Source of the DNA: an uncultured Bacteroides sp.
Lineage (GTDB): Bacteria; Bacteroidota; Bacteroidia; Bacteroidales; Bacteroidaceae
Reading direction: 5' to 3'
DNA length: 64,000 nt
Assembly: GCF_949298305.1 (NCBI RefSeq)
Contig: NZ_CASFWU010000010.1
Span: 16,454-80,453, forward strand
A program made the translations under genes and the position numbers. Shown here piece by piece: positions 1 to 8,525 of this stretch (positions are counted from its first letter, which is position 1; each line of letters begins with the position of its first letter). Under the pieces are notes generated by a model that was not told the origin of the DNA, ran no database searches, and saw only the letters and a list, made by a program, of their open reading frames with translations.

Positions 1-264
1 TTCGTCGCGGGCCATGAAGCTGCCTGCAAGGGCTGTGCCGTACTGTCCGGCCCATTGGCGCAAGGTGCTGAGGGTTTCTCCGTCTACCGTTTCGGCCTGA
101 AGGGCGGTGCTGGTGCTGAAGCCGGTGGAGAACGTTTCGGGCAGGACGACAAGGTCTGTCTTTCCGCCGACGGCCTCCAGTTCGCCGCGCAGGCGGCGGA
201 GGTTTTCCTGCTTGTTCTCCCAGGCGATGTCGGTCTGGAGGAGGGTGATGCGTAGCGGGTTCAT
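1..264 (-). CDS. Nitrilase-family amidase (omega-amidase YafV-like), C-terminus cut by window edge
   Basis: The first 88 codons of a carbon-nitrogen hydrolase read leftwards out of the window. The product starts MNPLRITLLQTDIAWENK and has VLPETFSTGF near residue 42; its Glu matches the first residue of the nitrilase Glu-Lys-Cys triad, and Lys and Cys would lie outside the window. The start plus PETFSTGF resembles the YafV/omega-amidase subgroup, which hydrolyses alpha-ketoglutaramate and related omega-amides in the cytoplasm. It lies 71 bp downstream of the acyltransferase gene on the same strand, so it is probably the third gene of that operon. Family assignment is good; the substrate is inferred from the subfamily only. 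Confidence 0.8.
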   Translation of the reverse strand, partial: MNPLRITLLQTDIAWENKQENLRRLRGELEAVGGKTDLVVLPETFSTGFSTSTALQAETVDGETLSTLRQWAGQYGTALAGSFMARDE

Positions 265-335
265 ACGGATGGAATAGGGGGATAGGGAGTGGATGAAACG
301 AAAGCTGGGCGCGTTTCCGGGCAGAGATAAGTCCG

Positions 336-896
336 TCAATAGTCGCCCAGTGCGAAGTTGTTGGGATGTTTCCCTCTGAAGTTCTTGAAATACAGCTTGA
401 TTCGGCGCATGTCCTTCTCCACGTTTCCCGTCGGCACGAATGCGTCTCCGGCGGTAATGGTCTTGGACGGATAGTCGATGCCTATCAGGGCAATGGGTAC
501 CTGCGCTTTCAAGGCTATGTAATAGAATCCCAGCTTCCAGTTGGGATTGGCTTTACGCGTGGCTTCGGGTGTGATGGCCAGGTGGAAGTGCTTGCTTCGT
601 GCAAAGCGTTCAGCCATTTGGTCTACCAGTGATGTCTTCCGTTTGCGGTCTACGGGGATGCCGCCCATAGCCTTGAAGATGGGGCCTAAGGGGAAGAAGA
701 ACCATTCCTTTTTCATCATAAAGCTGGTTTTTCCACCCACTGCACCATAGAAAAGTTTGCCGATGAGCAGGTCCCAGTTGGAGGTGTGAGGTGCCGCACA
801 AATCACGCACTTGTCGTAGTTCGGCACCGTCACACGGTACTTCCAGCCCAGCAGGCGATGATAAATAAAGCTGCAAAGGGTTTTCTTTATGCTCAT
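336..896 (-). CDS. Lysophospholipid/glycerol acyltransferase family protein
   Basis: A 186-residue protein with the PlsC-type block I motif H-x4-D (PHTSNWD, about residue 36) and a block III-like GGIPVDR near residue 79. Members of this family move acyl chains onto lysophospholipids or related lipids at the inner membrane face. At 186 residues it is on the short side and resembles the compact Bacteroidetes '1-acyl-sn-glycerol-3-phosphate acyltransferase' proteins. Its start codon overlaps the stop of the upstream gene (ATGA, 893-896), indicating translational coupling. Substrate unknown. Confidence 0.85.
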   Translation of the reverse strand: MSIKKTLCSFIYHRLLGWKYRVTVPNYDKCVICAAPHTSNWDLLIGKLFYGAVGGKTSFMMKKEWFFFPLGPIFKAMGGIPVDRKRKTSLVDQMAERFARSKHFHLAITPEATRKANPNWKLGFYYIALKAQVPIALIGIDYPSKTITAGDAFVPTGNVEKDMRRIKLYFKNFRGKHPNNFALGDY

Positions 897-1162
897 TTTA
901 GCTGGCCGATTGCTTCGATGATTTCGTCTACTTTAGCGTTGAAATCAGAATGGAACTTCTTGTAGAAACCCTTCACGTTGCCGGGTTCGGTATGGCTGAT
1001 GCGGCTGATGAACTCGTCCTGTACTCCCAGAATTTTGCCCATCAGTTCGTCTGCTTTCTTTTTGTCGGTTCCGGGCACATAAAGACTCTGTACGAGGCAT
1101 TCCATAAACAGTTCTCCCATGATGTAGTTCACGTTCTTTTTCAGTGCTTTTCTGCTTGCCAT
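893..1162 (-). CDS. Small conserved hypothetical protein, 89 aa
   Basis: Starts MASRKALKKNVNYIMGELF; lysine-rich, predicted mostly helical, with no signal peptide or membrane segment. It is the first gene of the minus-strand operon and overlaps the acyltransferase by 4 bp. A -7-like box (TATCTTTA read on the minus strand, 1282-1289) lies about 120 bp upstream, but I find no TTTG at the right distance. I do not recognise a functional family. Confidence 0.7.
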   Translation of the reverse strand: MASRKALKKNVNYIMGELFMECLVQSLYVPGTDKKKADELMGKILGVQDEFISRISHTEPGNVKGFYKKFHSDFNAKVDEIIEAIGQLK

Positions 1163-1384
1163 AATTACATTTTATTTAAGTGAATACTAACCTCTTCCGG
1201 CCTTTGTGTCCGTTTGTGCCTTGAGGCTTTGGCGGAGTCAGAAGCCGTCTGTCTGGTTTGATTATCTGCTTTAGTGTCGGTAAAGATAATATATTTTCGG
1301 CGAATAACGGCAACAAACAGGTAAAAAGCTTTGAGACGGGCGGAAAGTGGGCGGATGGCCGGCCGGTGGAGGAAACCTGACGGG

Positions 1385-1473
1385 TGTGGAGCAGGTATGG
1401 GTTGCCTGTGGATTTTTTCTACACTTTCTTGTGGAATTTCTACACTCAGTCTGTGGACTTTATGGGTGAAAGA
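1385..1473. repeat. Tandem array of 22-23 bp units (array I)
   Basis: Four units each begin TGTGGA, at 1385, 1407, 1430 and 1452, so the period is 22, 23 and 22 bp. The inner units carry an imperfect palindrome, TGTGGA...TCTACA. The array occupies most of the 443-bp gap between the minus-strand operon and the efflux operon and stops about 20 bp before the efflux promoter. Confidence 0.6.
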
Positions 1474-1494
1474 AACGCGGTTTTTGTCCCTCTA

Positions 1495-1526
1495 TTTGTT
1501 GATAGCGAGATATTTGTGTACCTTTG
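1495..1526 (+). promoter_or_regulatory. Bacteroides-type promoter of the efflux operon
   Basis: TTTG (1495-1498), 20 bp, then TACCTTTG (1519-1526), a full match to the Bacteroidetes -33/-7 consensus. Transcription would begin near 1533. Reading-frame codons upstream of this point therefore cannot be translated, which rules out the far-upstream start at 1384. Confidence 0.8.
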
Positions 1527-1605
1527 CACGCAGATTGTGGCTTCTTGGCACTATAATTGTCTGATACTAATGAAAATCAGGGTAAAATTTAATCAACAAA
1601 CAAGC

Positions 1606-2802
1606 ATGAAACTATTTTTTACATCAAAAAGAGAACTGAAGCTGAAGAAGAAAAGGCTGATAGGAATGTTGGCCTGTATGGTCGTGTTGCTTGCCGTGTA
1701 TATCATCTGGACATGGCCCAAGAAAGTTCAGCCGCAAGCTCCCATCGTAGTGGTGGAACCTGCCGGAACGGAAGATGTGGAGATTTATGGAGATTATGTA
1801 GGGCGCATCCGCGCGCAGCAGTTTGTCGAGGTGCGTGCCCGTGTGGAGGGCTTCCTTGAGAGCATGGAGTTTGCCGAAGGTACCTACGTGAACAAGAATC
1901 AGGTCTTGTTTGTCATTGACCCGCGGCAATATCGTGCCAAGGCCGACAAGGCGCGGGCGCAGCTCCGCAAGGATTCGGCCTCGGTGCGCAAGACGAAGCG
2001 CGACCTGGAACGTATCCGCCCGCTGTTCGAGCAGAATGCGGCCAGCCAGCTCGACCTGGACAATGCCATTGCCGCCTACGAGACGGCGGTGGCCAGCATG
2101 GGTATGAGCCAGGCCGACCTCGACCAGGCTGAGCAGGAATTGGGTTATACGTGGGTGCGGTCGCCGATATCGGGACACATCAGCGAGCGCTATGTCGATT
2201 TGGGTACACTGGTCGGCACGGCCGGTAAATCGTTGCTTGCCACTGTTGTCAAGAGTGACACCGTGCTGGTGGATTTCAGCATGACGGCGCTGGACTATCT
2301 GAAGAGTAAGGAACGCAACGTGACGCTGGGGCAGAAGGACTCCACACGCTCCTGGCAGCCCACCGTTACCATCACCCTGCCCGATAACAGCATTTATCCC
2401 TTCAAGGGGCTGGTGGACTTTGCCGAGCCTCAGGTGGACCCCAAGACGGGTACTTTCTCCGTGCGTGCCGAGATGCCCAATCCCGACCGCGTGTTGCTGC
2501 CTGGACAGTTTACGAAGGTGCGTCTGTTGCTCGACGTGCTTGAACGGGCAACGGTCATTCCTCAGAAGGCACTGATTATTGAAAAAGGTGGTGCCTACGT
2601 GTTTGTGATGCGCCGCGACTCTACGGTAGAACGCCGCTTCATCGAACTGGGGCCCGAGTTCGGCAACAATGTCGTGGTTGAACGTGGCTTGGTGGCTGGC
2701 GAGATGGTGGTGAGCGAAGGCTACCACAAGTTGAGCCCGGGCATCAAGGTGCGGATTGGCGAAGCCGTCGGCAAGGAAGAGGAAGAAAACAAGAAGTCGT
2801 AA
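1606..2802 (+). CDS. RND efflux periplasmic adaptor (membrane fusion protein)
   Basis: A 398-residue membrane fusion protein that bridges the inner-membrane pump and outer-membrane factor. A basic N-terminus is followed by a signal anchor (about residues 18-37). The biotinyl-lipoyl halves lie at about 65-105 (VRARVEGFLESMEFAEGTYV) and about 190-215 (RSPISGHISERYVDLGTLV), separated by an alpha-hairpin. Beta-barrel and membrane-proximal domains follow. There is no lipobox Cys. The start at 1606 was chosen because it gives the typical short basic N-region; ATG 1570 in the same frame would add 12 residues. It is the first gene of a three-gene operon, 25 bp before the pump gene. Substrate range unknown. 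Confidence 0.92.
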   Translation: MKLFFTSKRELKLKKKRLIGMLACMVVLLAVYIIWTWPKKVQPQAPIVVVEPAGTEDVEIYGDYVGRIRAQQFVEVRARVEGFLESMEFAEGTYVNKNQVLFVIDPRQYRAKADKARAQLRKDSASVRKTKRDLERIRPLFEQNAASQLDLDNAIAAYETAVASMGMSQADLDQAEQELGYTWVRSPISGHISERYVDLGTLVGTAGKSLLATVVKSDTVLVDFSMTALDYLKSKERNVTLGQKDSTRSWQPTVTITLPDNSIYPFKGLVDFAEPQVDPKTGTFSVRAEMPNPDRVLLPGQFTKVRLLLDVLERATVIPQKALIIEKGGAYVFVMRRDSTVERRFIELGPEFGNNVVVERGLVAGEMVVSEGYHKLSPGIKVRIGEAVGKEEEENKKS

Positions 2803-2827
2803 ACACCCAAACGCAGAACCCAACAGC

Positions 2828-5800
2828 ATGAAAGTTAGTTTCTTTATAGACAGGCCGGTCTTTTCGGCCGTCATATCCATATTGATAGTCATTGTGGGTG
2901 TCATCGGCCTGACGATGCTTCCCATTGACCAGTATCCCCAGATTACTCCGCCCGTGGTGAAAATCAGCGCTTCCTATCCGGGTGCCAGTGCGCTGACCGT
3001 CTCGCAGGCTGTGGCAACTCCCATCGAACAGGAGTTGAACGGTACGCCGGGCATGCTCTACATGGAGTCCAACAGTTCCAATTCGGGTGGCTTTTCGGCT
3101 ACAGTGACGTTCGATATCTCCGCCGACCCCGACCTGGCCGCTGTGGAAATTCAGAACCGCATCAAGCTGGCCGAGTCGCGACTGCCCGCCGAGGTGGTGC
3201 AGAACGGCATCGAAATCGAGAAGCAGGCCGCCAGTCAGCTGATGACCCTCTGTCTGACCTCGGATGACCCCAAGTTCGACGAAATCTATCTGAGTAACTT
3301 TGCCACCATCAATGTGCTCGACCTCTTGCGTCGTATTCCCGGCGTGGGTCGTGTGTCCAACATCGGCAGCCGCTACTATGCCATGCAGATTTGGGTGGAC
3401 CCCGCCCGCCTGGCCAACTTCGGCCTGACCGTGCAGGACGTGCAGAACGCCCTGAAGGACCAGAACCGCGAGTCGGCGGCAGGCGTACTGGGACAGCAGC
3501 CGGTGACGGGACTGGACATCACCATCCCCATCACGGCGCAGGGACGTCTGTCCAGCGCCGCCGAGTTTGAGGAGATTGTGCTCCGTGCCAATGCCGACGG
3601 CTCACTCATTCGCCTGCGAGACGTGGCGCGTGTGTCGCTCGAGGCGCAGTCGTACAACACCGAGAGCGGTATCAACGGCGGCAACGCGGCCGTGCTGGGC
3701 ATTTACATGCTGCCGGGTGCCAACGCCATGGAGGTGGCCGAGAACGTGAAGGAGACGATGGCGGAAATCAGCAAGAACTTCCCCGAAGGGCTGTCCTACA
3801 ACTTCCCCTTCGACATGACCACTTACATCTCCGAGTCCATCCACGAGGTGTACAAGACACTGTTCGAGGCTCTCTTCCTCGTGATTGTGGTGGTGTTCCT
3901 CTCCTTGCAGAGCTGGCGGGCCACGGTCATCCCCATTGTGGCGGTGCCCATCTCGCTCATCGGTACTTTCGGGTTCATGCTCATCTTCGGCTTCTCGCTC
4001 AACATCCTGACCCTGCTCGGACTGGTGCTGGCCATCGGTCTGGTGGTGGACGACGCCATCGTGGTGGTGGAGAACGTGGAGCGCATCATGGAGGAAGAGC
4101 ACCTGAGTGCCTACGACGCCACCAAGAAGGCCATGGACGGATTGACGGGTGCGCTGATAGCCACCTCGCTTGTACTGGCGGCGGTGTTCGTGCCCGTGAG
4201 CTTCCTCTCGGGCATTACGGGGCAGCTGTACCGCCAGTTCAGCGTCACCATCGCGGTGTCCGTGCTTCTATCTACCGTCGTGGCCCTTACGCTGAGCCCT
4301 GTGATGTGTTCGCTCATCCTGAAGCCTTCCGACCCCAACAAACCCAAGAACCGCGTGTTCCGCGCCATCAACCGCTGGCTCGACCTGGGCAACCATAAAT
4401 ACGTAGGCGCCATCAAGCATGTCATCAAGCATCCGCGCCGGGTGATGGCCGGCTTCGGCATGGTGCTGGTGCTCATTTTCGTGTTCTACCGCCTGATACC
4501 GACCAGCTTCCTTCCCGTCGAGGACCAGGGCTACTTCACCGTCGAACTGGAGTTGCCCGAAGGCACCACGCTGGAGCGGACGCGCGCCGTGACAGACCGC
4601 GCCATCGCTTTCCTGATGGATCAGCCCGAAGTGGAATACGTACAGAACGTCACGGGTACCAGTCCCCGCGTAGGCACCAGTCAGGCTCGCAGCCAGCTCA
4701 CCGTCATCCTGAAGGAGTGGGGCGAGCGCGACGACACCACCATTGACGCCATCATGGACAAGGTGAACCGCGAGTTCACCGAGTACCCCGAGTGCAAGGT
4801 CTACCTCTCCACGCCGCCCGTCATCCCCGGCCTGGGTACGTCCGGCGGCTTCGAGATGCAGCTTGAGGCGCGCGGCGAGGCCACCTACGAGAACCTGGTG
4901 CAGGCTGCTGACACGCTGATGTTCTACGCCTCGCAGCGCAAGGAGCTGAGCAGCCTCTCGTCCTCGCTCCAGGCCGAGATACCGCAGCTGTACTTCGACG
5001 TGGACCGCGACAAGGTGAAGATGCTGGGCGTCCCCATGGCCGACGTGTTCTCTACGGTGAAAGCCTATACGGGCTCGGTCTACGTGAACGACTTCAACAT
5101 GTTCAACCGCATCTATCGTGTCTACCTGCAGGCCGAGGCATCCTACCGCGAGCACCGGGACAACATCAACCTCTTCTTTGTCCGCGGAAGCAACGGAGCC
5201 ATGATACCCCTGACCGCGCTGGGAACCACCGAGTACACCACCGGCCCGGGCAGCATCAAGCGGTTCAACATGTTCAGCACCGCCGTCATACGCGGTACCG
5301 CCGCCCAGGGCTACAGCTCGGGCCAGGCCATGGACCTGATGGAGCAGATTGCGCGCGACCGCCTGCCGGACAACATCGGTGTGGAATGGAGCGGTCTGTC
5401 TTACCAGGAGAAGCAGGCCGGAGGCCAGACGGGACTCATCCTGACGTTGGTGTTCCTCTTCGTGTTCCTGTTCCTGGCTGCACTCTATGAGAGCTGGAGC
5501 ATTCCTATCGCCGTGTTGCTCTCGCTGCCTGTTGCCGCTTTGGGTGCCTACATGGGTGTCTCCATTTGCGGATTGGAGAACGATACTTACTTCCAGATTG
5601 GTCTGGTGATGCTTGTCGGACTGGCAGCCAAGAACGCCATCCTCATCGTTGAGTTCGCCAAGGACGAGGCCGACGCGGGCAAAGATGTGGTCGAGGCCGC
5701 CCTGCACGCTTCCCACCTGCGCTTCCGACCCATCCTGATGACTTCGCTGGCCTTTATTTTGGGCATGTTGCCTATGGTCATTGCCAGCGGACCGGGCTCT

Positions 5801-5935
5801 GCCAGCCGTCAGGCCATCGGCACGGGTGTGTTCTTCGGCATGATTGTGGCCGTCACGGTGGGCATTGTCCTCGTACCTTTCTTCTTTGTGATGATTTACA
5901 AGGCCAAGAACAAACTTAAGAAAATCCGTTCCTGA
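2828..5935 (+). CDS. RND (HAE1-type) multidrug efflux pump, inner-membrane transporter
   Basis: A 1035-residue AcrB/MexF-type proton-driven exporter of normal family length. The product starts MKVSFFIDRPVFSAVISI, the classic RND opening helix. GLVVDDAIVVVEN, with the paired Asp of the proton relay, is near residue 406, and AAKNAILIVEFAKD, with the conserved Lys, is near 940. Two repeats of six transmembrane helices with large periplasmic loops are evident. An in-frame extension upstream to 2756 overlaps the adaptor gene and was rejected because ATG 2828 fits the family N-terminus. The operon arrangement indicates a tripartite drug/bile/detergent export system. Confidence 0.95.
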   Translation: MKVSFFIDRPVFSAVISILIVIVGVIGLTMLPIDQYPQITPPVVKISASYPGASALTVSQAVATPIEQELNGTPGMLYMESNSSNSGGFSATVTFDISADPDLAAVEIQNRIKLAESRLPAEVVQNGIEIEKQAASQLMTLCLTSDDPKFDEIYLSNFATINVLDLLRRIPGVGRVSNIGSRYYAMQIWVDPARLANFGLTVQDVQNALKDQNRESAAGVLGQQPVTGLDITIPITAQGRLSSAAEFEEIVLRANADGSLIRLRDVARVSLEAQSYNTESGINGGNAAVLGIYMLPGANAMEVAENVKETMAEISKNFPEGLSYNFPFDMTTYISESIHEVYKTLFEALFLVIVVVFLSLQSWRATVIPIVAVPISLIGTFGFMLIFGFSLNILTLLGLVLAIGLVVDDAIVVVENVERIMEEEHLSAYDATKKAMDGLTGALIATSLVLAAVFVPVSFLSGITGQLYRQFSVTIAVSVLLSTVVALTLSPVMCSLILKPSDPNKPKNRVFRAINRWLDLGNHKYVGAIKHVIKHPRRVMAGFGMVLVLIFVFYRLIPTSFLPVEDQGYFTVELELPEGTTLERTRAVTDRAIAFLMDQPEVEYVQNVTGTSPRVGTSQARSQLTVILKEWGERDDTTIDAIMDKVNREFTEYPECKVYLSTPPVIPGLGTSGGFEMQLEARGEATYENLVQAADTLMFYASQRKELSSLSSSLQAEIPQLYFDVDRDKVKMLGVPMADVFSTVKAYTGSVYVNDFNMFNRIYRVYLQAEASYREHRDNINLFFVRGSNGAMIPLTALGTTEYTTGPGSIKRFNMFSTAVIRGTAAQGYSSGQAMDLMEQIARDRLPDNIGVEWSGLSYQEKQAGGQTGLILTLVFLFVFLFLAALYESWSIPIAVLLSLPVAALGAYMGVSICGLENDTYFQIGLVMLVGLAAKNAILIVEFAKDEADAGKDVVEAALHASHLRFRPILMTSLAFILGMLPMVIASGPGSASRQAIGTGVFFGMIVAVTVGIVLVPFFFVMIYKAKNKLKKIRS

Positions 5936-6075
5936 TTTCCAAGATTCAAGACAGAACGACATACATTATATATTAATAGGTATTGATTATGACACACACC
6001 ATACAGTCTGTTTCGTTAATTCTTCATAATCCTGAGGCACGTCCCGGCTTCCTCCGCCAGCGTAGGGAGTGGGGG

Positions 6076-7464
6076 ATGCGCCCCTCTTTGATAGGCTTGC
6101 TGGCCGCTGTCCTGCTGCTGCTCTCGGGTTGTCAGTTGGGCAAGCACTATACCCGCCCGCAGCTGGATTTGCCCGTTTCGTTGCAGGATTCGGCTCATGC
6201 CGATACCCTCCATGCCGACACCCTTTGTTTTGCCGACTATCCTTGGGACTGGCTCTACGCTGACACGCTCCTGCAGGACCTCATCCGCCGCACCCTTGTC
6301 TACAACAAGGACATGCAGATGGCCGCTGCCCGCGTCAAGGAGCTGGCGGCCATGAAGCGCATTGACTTTGCCAACCTGTTCCCTTCCGTCAACTTCCGCG
6401 GCTATGCCGAGAAGGAGGCAGACAACTACGGAGGCGACGCCTACAGCCCCGACAACCAGTTCGACCTCAAGGCCGTCGTCTCTTGGGAGCTTGACCTGTG
6501 GGGCAAGCTCCGCTGGGCCAAGGACGCCAGTGTGGCCGAGTTCGTAGGCAGCATCGAGAGCCGGCGCGCCCTGCAGATGAGCCTCGTGGCGCAGGTGGCA
6601 CAAGCCTACTTCGAGCTCGTGGCCCTGGACAACGAGCTGGCCATCGTCCGCCAGACCGTGGAGGCCCGCCGCGAGAGCCTGCACCTGGTGCGCCTGCGTT
6701 ACGAGGGCGGACTCATCTCCGAGATTCCCTTCCGCCAGGCGCAGGTGGAGCTGGCCAAGACGGTCACCCTCGTGCCCGACCTGGAGCGCAAGATTACGCT
6801 GAAGGAGAACGAACTCTCGTTCCTCACCGGCGAGTATCCGCACGGCATCCGCCGCACGCCGTCCACCGTGGACATCGTCCTGCCCGACAACCTCCCCGTC
6901 GGCCTGCCGTCGGCACTCCTGGAGCGCCGCCCCGACGTCCGCCAGGCCGAGCAGAACCTCATAGCCGCCACGGCCGAAGTCGGTGTGGCCTACACGAGCC
7001 TCTTCCCCAGCATCACCCTGACCGCCCACCTGGGCGCCGAGAGCGAGGAGCTGGAAGACATCCTCAAGTCGCCCTACCACCTCCTCAGCGGCGCACTGCT
7101 GCAGCCCATCTTCGCCATGGGCAAGAACCGCGCCCGCCTCAAGGCGAAGAAGGCCGCCTGCGAGCGCGCCGCCTACGCCTATGAGAAGGCCGTGCTCAGC
7201 GCCCTGAAGGATGCCTACAACGCCATCACCGAGTTCAACAAGATAAAGGACATCTACGACACCCGCCTGCGCCTGGAGCAGTCGGCAAAGTCCACCCTGG
7301 ACCTGGCCGAACTGCAATACGTCAACGGCGCCATCGGCTACATGGACCTGCTCGACGCGCAGCGTACCTACTTCGAGGCACAGCTCAGCCTCAGCTACGC
7401 CATACGCGACAAGCGCATCACCATGGTCAACCTCTACAAGGCCCTCGGCGGGGGATGGGAGTGA
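6076..7464 (+). CDS. Outer-membrane efflux lipoprotein (NodT/OprM family)
   Basis: A TolC-like outer-membrane channel of about 462 residues, third gene of the efflux operon. With start ATG 6076 the N-terminus is MRPSLIGLLAAVLLLLSGC, a textbook lipoprotein signal with lipobox LSGC. Starts at 5983 or 5989 in the same frame would add about 30 residues ahead of the signal. Two OEP repeats are present, with typical stretches such as QVAQAYFELVALDNEL, PSALLERRPDVRQAEQNL and NGAIGYMDLLDAQRTYFEAQ. It starts 141 bp after the pump gene, and a strong terminator follows 40 bp downstream. Confidence 0.92.
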   Translation: MRPSLIGLLAAVLLLLSGCQLGKHYTRPQLDLPVSLQDSAHADTLHADTLCFADYPWDWLYADTLLQDLIRRTLVYNKDMQMAAARVKELAAMKRIDFANLFPSVNFRGYAEKEADNYGGDAYSPDNQFDLKAVVSWELDLWGKLRWAKDASVAEFVGSIESRRALQMSLVAQVAQAYFELVALDNELAIVRQTVEARRESLHLVRLRYEGGLISEIPFRQAQVELAKTVTLVPDLERKITLKENELSFLTGEYPHGIRRTPSTVDIVLPDNLPVGLPSALLERRPDVRQAEQNLIAATAEVGVAYTSLFPSITLTAHLGAESEELEDILKSPYHLLSGALLQPIFAMGKNRARLKAKKAACERAAYAYEKAVLSALKDAYNAITEFNKIKDIYDTRLRLEQSAKSTLDLAELQYVNGAIGYMDLLDAQRTYFEAQLSLSYAIRDKRITMVNLYKALGGGWE

Positions 7465-7503
7465 GCCCTCCATCCCGCCGTCATGCCGACCGAAAGTTTC
7501 CCT

Positions 7504-7543
7504 CCTGCCGTGATAAAAGATGTTATCACGGCAGGTTTTTTTT
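7504..7543 (+). terminator. Intrinsic terminator of the efflux operon
   Basis: Near-perfect 14-bp stem (CCTGCCGTGATAA paired with TTATCACGGCAGG), a 5-nt loop and eight T residues (7536-7543), directly after the outer-membrane factor gene. Confidence 0.9.
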
Positions 7544-7571
7544 GCCAGTCCGGCAGAAAAATCTTATCTTT

Positions 7572-7655
7572 AGCCTTGACACAGATATGTCCAGCTTTGA
7601 CACAGCTGTGGCAAGTCTTGACACGACTGTGTCCAGCCTTGACACGAGGATTTCC
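7572..7655. repeat. Tandem array of four 21-bp units (array A)
   Basis: Four consecutive 21-bp units, each starting AG(C/T)(C/T)TTGACAC. The middle units contain CACAGCTGTG or ACGACTGTGT palindromes. Because 21 is a multiple of 3, all frames translate as heptad repeats, which creates coiled-coil-like ORFs on both strands that are almost certainly not genes. The array lies in the 310-bp gap between the efflux terminator and the HU-like gene. Confidence 0.75.
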
Positions 7656-7774
7656 TGCCTTTCTCCGCACTTTTTCGCAGGGGGATACCTGAGAATCTGA
7701 TGCCGTGAAGACCACTTTTCGCAGGCATGAATCGGGGGGGCTGCAGTGCTAACCACTTAAAACCGGACAATCGT

Positions 7775-8425
7775 ATGGCAAAGTATGAAATGCAGGCGTC
7801 TAACCTGCCGCAGAAGGAGGGAGACTCCACCGTTTATTTTCCGCGTATGCGCATCGCCGGACACCTCTCGACGGACGAGCTGGTGCGGCAGGCCGTGCAG
7901 TACACCACCTACAATCCCGCCGAGGCGCGCGCCGTGCTCGACATGGTGTTCCGCCACCTGGGGCAGTGCATGGCGCGGGGCTACTCGGTCAGCCTCGACG
8001 GCTTCGGTAGCTTCAGCCTCTCGCTCCGCCTGAAGAAGGGACGCAAGCGCGAGACGGGCGCCGAGGGCGAGCAGAGGCGTAACGCGCAGAGCATAGAAGT
8101 GGGGGGCGTGAACTTCAAGCCGGACAAGCGCTGGCTCAGGGAGATGAACTGCACCTGCCGCCTGGAGCGGTCGGAGCGCAAGTTCGAGCGTTCGTCCACG
8201 CGCTACACCGAGGCCGAGCGCCTCGCCCTGGCCCGCGAATTCCTGCAGACTCACGAAGAGATGGCCCTCTGGCAGTATTGTGCCCTGACCGGCCTGTTGA
8301 AGAACAAGGCCAGCCGCGAGCTGCGCCGCTGGGAGGCACAGCCCGAGGTGACGGGCATCCGGGGTGTGGGGAAGGGGGCGATGAAGAGGTGGAGGAGCCT
8401 CACCCCCCAACCCCCTCTCCCGTAG
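7775..8425 (+). CDS. HU/IHF-related histone-like DNA-binding protein
   Basis: A 216-residue protein of the Bacteroidetes HU-related class. An N-terminal HU-like fold spans about residues 1-125 (MRIAGHLSTDELVRQAVQYT, then GYSVSLDGFGSFSLSLRLKKG). A second region at about 145-200 resembles a small winged-helix segment (YTEAERLALAREFL...WQYCALTGLL). It probably binds DNA as a dimer and affects chromosome architecture. Start 7775 (MAKYEMQA) was preferred over 7727 because it begins the conserved domain. The last residues (SLTPQPPLP) and the TAG stop come from a REP-like repeat covering 8396-8435, so the native C-terminus has been replaced or extended. Confidence 0.8.
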   Translation: MAKYEMQASNLPQKEGDSTVYFPRMRIAGHLSTDELVRQAVQYTTYNPAEARAVLDMVFRHLGQCMARGYSVSLDGFGSFSLSLRLKKGRKRETGAEGEQRRNAQSIEVGGVNFKPDKRWLREMNCTCRLERSERKFERSSTRYTEAERLALAREFLQTHEEMALWQYCALTGLLKNKASRELRRWEAQPEVTGIRGVGKGAMKRWRSLTPQPPLP

Positions 8426-8499
8426 AGAGGGGGAGCAGTTAGAATGCACCGCGCGCTCCCCCCCCCTCTCTACGGGAGAGGGGGCCGGGGGGTGAGGCT
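8396..8499. repeat. Inverted pair of REP-like elements (CTCACCCCCC...CCCTCTCCC type)
   Basis: Copy one (8396-8435) reads GCCTCACCCCCC, a CCCCTCTCCC stem, a short loop and GAGAGGGGGAG. Copy two (8456-8499) is its inverse and ends GGGGGGTGAGGC. Together they form a roughly 40-bp-arm palindrome between the convergent HU-like and DUF3667 genes, where it may also act as a terminator. Related copies lie at 9703, 9886, 25648 and 25767. Confidence 0.85.
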
Positions 8500-8525
8500 G
8501 TAGGGGGACTGTCGGGTTCAGTCTT

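Noticed and set aside
4268..5962. 564-codon open frame antisense to the RND pump
   Set aside because: Shadow of a GC-rich coding sequence: His/Gln/Glu-biased composition, no family motif, no promoter. The same applies to the 894-codon frame antisense to the transglutaminase gene (57007-59691) and other long antisense frames.
7434..7756. Heptad-repeat ORFs on both strands over array A (VSRLDT-type repeats)
   Set aside because: They arise because a 21-bp tandem repeat stays in frame; both strands and several frames look equally coding, and no start signal or flanking conserved domain is present.
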